The notes beneath the pieces were generated by a model. It was not told the origin of the DNA. It did no database searches and was given only the letters and a program-made list of their open reading frames with translations. Position numbers and translations under genes: made by a program. This document shows, in pieces, positions 14,609 through 16,057 of a stretch of DNA of 16,057 nucleotides. Each line of letters begins with the position of its first letter. Position 1 is the stretch's first letter. This stretch comes from an uncultured Candidatus Melainabacteria bacterium. GTDB lineage: Bacteria; Cyanobacteriota; Vampirovibrionia; Gastranaerophilales; Gastranaerophilaceae. The stretch is taken from contig CAKVLL010000038.1 of the NCBI GenBank assembly GCA_934757255.1, forward strand, positions 1 to 16,057, read 5' to 3'.

Positions 14609-14635
14609 ATTATATTATAAAAATTTGATTGACAA
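14609..14635 (-). promoter_or_regulatory. ldcA promoter, apparently leaderless
   Basis: Minus strand: TTGTCA (14635-14630), 15 nt, TATAAT (14614-14609), then 6 nt (AATTTT) and the ATG. A second overlapping TATAAT lies 5 nt further upstream (14619-14614). The 15-nt spacer is short. The -35 box overlaps that of the divergent MFS promoter. Confidence 0.5.
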
Positions 14636-14657
14636 TATTTTCTGTTAGCGCTAAATT
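14629..14657 (+). promoter_or_regulatory. MFS gene promoter, apparently leaderless
   Basis: Consensus TTGACA (14629-14634), 17 nt, TAAATT (14652-14657), then 6 nt (GTGTTA) and the ATG at 14664. No ribosome binding site is present. The 10-bp palindrome TTAGCGCTAA (14645-14654) overlaps the -10 and could be an operator. Confidence 0.6.
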
Positions 14658-14663
14658 GTGTTA

Positions 14664-15914
14664 ATGGAGTCGAGAGCTGGGATAAAAAATAAATTAATTC
14701 TTTTCATATTAATATCACTGGGCGCAATGTTTTATTTCTTTGCAAATTTTCAAAGAATAGCGATTCCTGGTGCTATTTTTGATTTGTTACAAGAAGAACT
14801 GTCGGTTAGTGCACCATATATAACAGCTTTTGGCGCAATATTCATGTATTTATACGCATTCAACCAACTTATAATCGGCGTTCTTGTTGATAGATTTGGT
14901 GGACTTAGAGTAATGCTTACTGGCGGTATAATTTTAGGGTTGGGCGCTCTATTATTCCCAATTTCTTCAAGTTTGCCGCTGATGTATTTTTCAAGAGTAT
15001 TGGTAGGAGTTGGCGGAAGTACATTTTATTTAAGCTTGATTAGAGAACTTCGGGAGTGTTTTTCTGATAAAAATTTTGGAATCGCAATTTCTGTAATGCT
15101 ATGTATAGGATACTGCGGCGGAATTGCAGCGAATGCGCCATTTGTTTTTATGATGAAGTATATGAATTGGCATGAAATTCTTGTAGTTTTAGCTATTGTT
15201 ATTTTGTTAGGCGTATTTATATTTATTATGTTATCTTTCAAAATAAAATATCCGGAAATTAATAGAAATGTAAAATTACGTACATTGCCATTTCGTTTAG
15301 TTTTGCATAAAAAACATAACCGTAACCTTTTTAGTTTTGCGTGCTGCAATTTTGGAATTTCTTATTCAATCCAAGCGATTATCGGTAAAAAGTTTCTAGA
15401 AGATTTTTGTTGCATGTCAACTTCGAAATCAGCACTGGTTTTGTCGGCAATGGCTGTAATTGCAGCAATATTTAACATAATAAATGCATCAGTCTGCAAA
15501 CTTTGTCATAATCATAGAGTTATTTTTCTAAAAAACGCATCTGTTATAACGTTCTTAAGCTTGCTAATCATTTGCATTTGCCTACTATTTAACATTAAAA
15601 CGGATTTTATAGCAGTTATATTCTTTATATTAGCCGCAAATGCCAGCTTAACATCACTTCTTGTACCGGTTTTACACCTTACAAATAGAAAAATGGTGTC
15701 CGGAACTGCTGTTAGTATTATGAATTTTTGTTTCTTTATGATGGTAGGTTTTTTAGGAACAGCAATGGGCTTCTTGTTGAATTTATTTGAACCACAACAA
15801 GTGGGAAAAATTCTAGTCTATTCAAACAAATCATACTTAGCCGTATTCGGCTTGTTTTTTATGCTTAGTGTATTTGAATTATATAAAGCTATGAAGCTTT
15901 CTAATAAATATTAA
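14664..15914 (+). CDS. Major facilitator superfamily transporter
   Basis: This 416-residue inner-membrane permease has about twelve hydrophobic segments in two halves joined by a basic cytoplasmic loop (around LRTLPFRLVLHKKHNR). MFS motif A lies between helices 2 and 3: GVLVDRFGGLRVML. The Arg/Gly-rich SRVLVGVGGSTFYLSLIREL segment is helix 4/5 of the phosphate/nitrate/sugar-phosphate type carriers. The substrate cannot be told. Cysteine content in the membrane part is high (FACCNFG, FCCMS, CKLCHN, IICICLL). The ATG at 14664 is chosen: an in-frame GTG at 14658 would add two residues, but it lies directly after the -10 box and would be upstream of the predicted transcription start. It is divergent from ldcA, so it may import wall-related or other nutrients, but that link is speculative. 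Confidence 0.87.
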   Translation: MESRAGIKNKLILFILISLGAMFYFFANFQRIAIPGAIFDLLQEELSVSAPYITAFGAIFMYLYAFNQLIIGVLVDRFGGLRVMLTGGIILGLGALLFPISSSLPLMYFSRVLVGVGGSTFYLSLIRELRECFSDKNFGIAISVMLCIGYCGGIAANAPFVFMMKYMNWHEILVVLAIVILLGVFIFIMLSFKIKYPEINRNVKLRTLPFRLVLHKKHNRNLFSFACCNFGISYSIQAIIGKKFLEDFCCMSTSKSALVLSAMAVIAAIFNIINASVCKLCHNHRVIFLKNASVITFLSLLIICICLLFNIKTDFIAVIFFILAANASLTSLLVPVLHLTNRKMVSGTAVSIMNFCFFMMVGFLGTAMGFLLNLFEPQQVGKILVYSNKSYLAVFGLFFMLSVFELYKAMKLSNKY

Positions 15915-15965
15915 CCTTAAAACATTAAGAAATGTAACAATTTTATAAAAAACCATCACATCTAT

Positions 15966-15993
15966 TAAAGTTTTGGGTTAAATGTGCCGTAAA
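15966..15993 (+). promoter_or_regulatory. Sigma-28 (FliA/SigD)-like promoter
   Basis: TAAAGTTT (15966-15973), 12 nt, GCCGTAAA (15986-15993). The flagellar sigma-28 consensus is TAAAGTTT-N11-GCCGATAA, with TAAA to GCCG spacing of 14-16 accepted for SigD; here it is 16. The predicted start near 16000 leaves a leader of about 30 nt before the ATG at 16034. The match is by eye only. Confidence 0.4.
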
Positions 15994-16028
15994 CCATGTA
16001 AAAGGGACTTAAACAAAAGGGTACGGCA
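15985..16028 (+). repeat. Inverted repeat upstream of the right-edge gene
   Basis: TGCCGTA (15985-15991) and TACGGCA (16022-16028) are perfect complements across a 30-nt loop, and the second arm ends 5 nt before the ATG at 16034. It could be an RNA hairpin controlling ribosome access, or a DNA operator. The left arm overlaps the sigma-28-like -10 element. Confidence 0.4.
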
Positions 16029-16033
16029 ACATT

Positions 16034-16057
16034 ATGGGAATGGCAGCGTCACAAGCT
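16034..16057 (+). CDS. Start of a gene, protein N-terminus MGMAASQA (cut by window)
   Basis: Only eight codons (ATG to GCT) are inside the window. I recall MGMAASQA as a recurring N-terminus of uncharacterised proteins in Gastranaerophilales genomes, which is why a gene is called on so little. The nearest purine-rich stretch (AAAGGG, 16016-16021) is 12 nt from the ATG, longer than ideal. A sigma-28-like promoter and an inverted repeat precede it. Function unknown. Confidence 0.5.

Noticed and set aside
14658..14660. GTG start for the MFS gene
   Set aside because: It directly follows the -10 hexamer and would lie upstream of the predicted transcription start.
15916..15931. CTTAA-AACA-TTAAG hairpin after the MFS gene
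   Set aside because: Five AT-rich pairs and no T-run downstream; not a credible terminator.

Overview
The window is AT-rich, densely packed bacterial DNA using the standard genetic code. It most resembles an uncultured gut 'Melainabacteria' genome (Cyanobacteriota, Vampirovibrionia, order Gastranaerophilales). The reasons are the anaerobe-type redox genes (a flavin reductase-rubredoxin fusion and an Fe-S CCG protein), an isolated GFTLQE prepilin, the large Alu-containing SRP RNA, and a gene entering at the right edge whose protein begins MGMAASQA, an N-terminus I recall from proteins of that group. The assignment is an inference from memory, not a search result.

Layout. 1-3021 (+): the 3' part of a HEAT-like repeat protein, a DHH/DHHA1 phosphoesterase (NrnA-like), and a YihY/BrkB-family membrane protein that overlaps it by 4 nt. 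3030-5959 (-): an ATP-grasp enzyme, a GlcF/LutA-like protein with two 4Fe-4S and two CCG modules, and a flavin reductase-rubredoxin fusion. 6060-6770 (+): a single prepilin, divergent from the ATP-grasp gene. 6914-13446 (+): a seven-gene operon with gaps of 20 nt or less: HEAT-like protein, ruvX, DUF1292, an ATPase-less protein with three Clp N-terminal domains, tilS, hpt and an NAD-type isocitrate dehydrogenase. Its ruvX-DUF1292 and tilS-hpt pairs match gene order known from Firmicutes. 13464-13728 (-): the SRP RNA, a non-coding gene of about 265 nt filling the only long gap. 13748-14602 (-): an LD-carboxypeptidase, divergent from an MFS transporter (14664-15914, +). The window ends in a promoter-like region and the first eight codons of another gene.

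Themes. The long operon combines DNA/RNA housekeeping (RuvX, TilS, HPRT), a probable Clp-proteostasis accessory factor and a carbon/nitrogen metabolic enzyme. Four genes (nrnA, the Fe-S gene, ldcA and the MFS gene) have a -10-like hexamer exactly 6 nt before the ATG and no Shine-Dalgarno, as expected for leaderless mRNAs. Other genes have clear GAGG-type ribosome binding sites.

The least ordinary items are the triple Clp-N protein without an AAA+ motor, the recurring leaderless architecture (including a divergent promoter pair sharing one -35 box), and a sigma-28-like promoter plus inverted repeat in front of the MGMAASQA gene. I see no CRISPR array, tRNA, insertion sequence or prophage.
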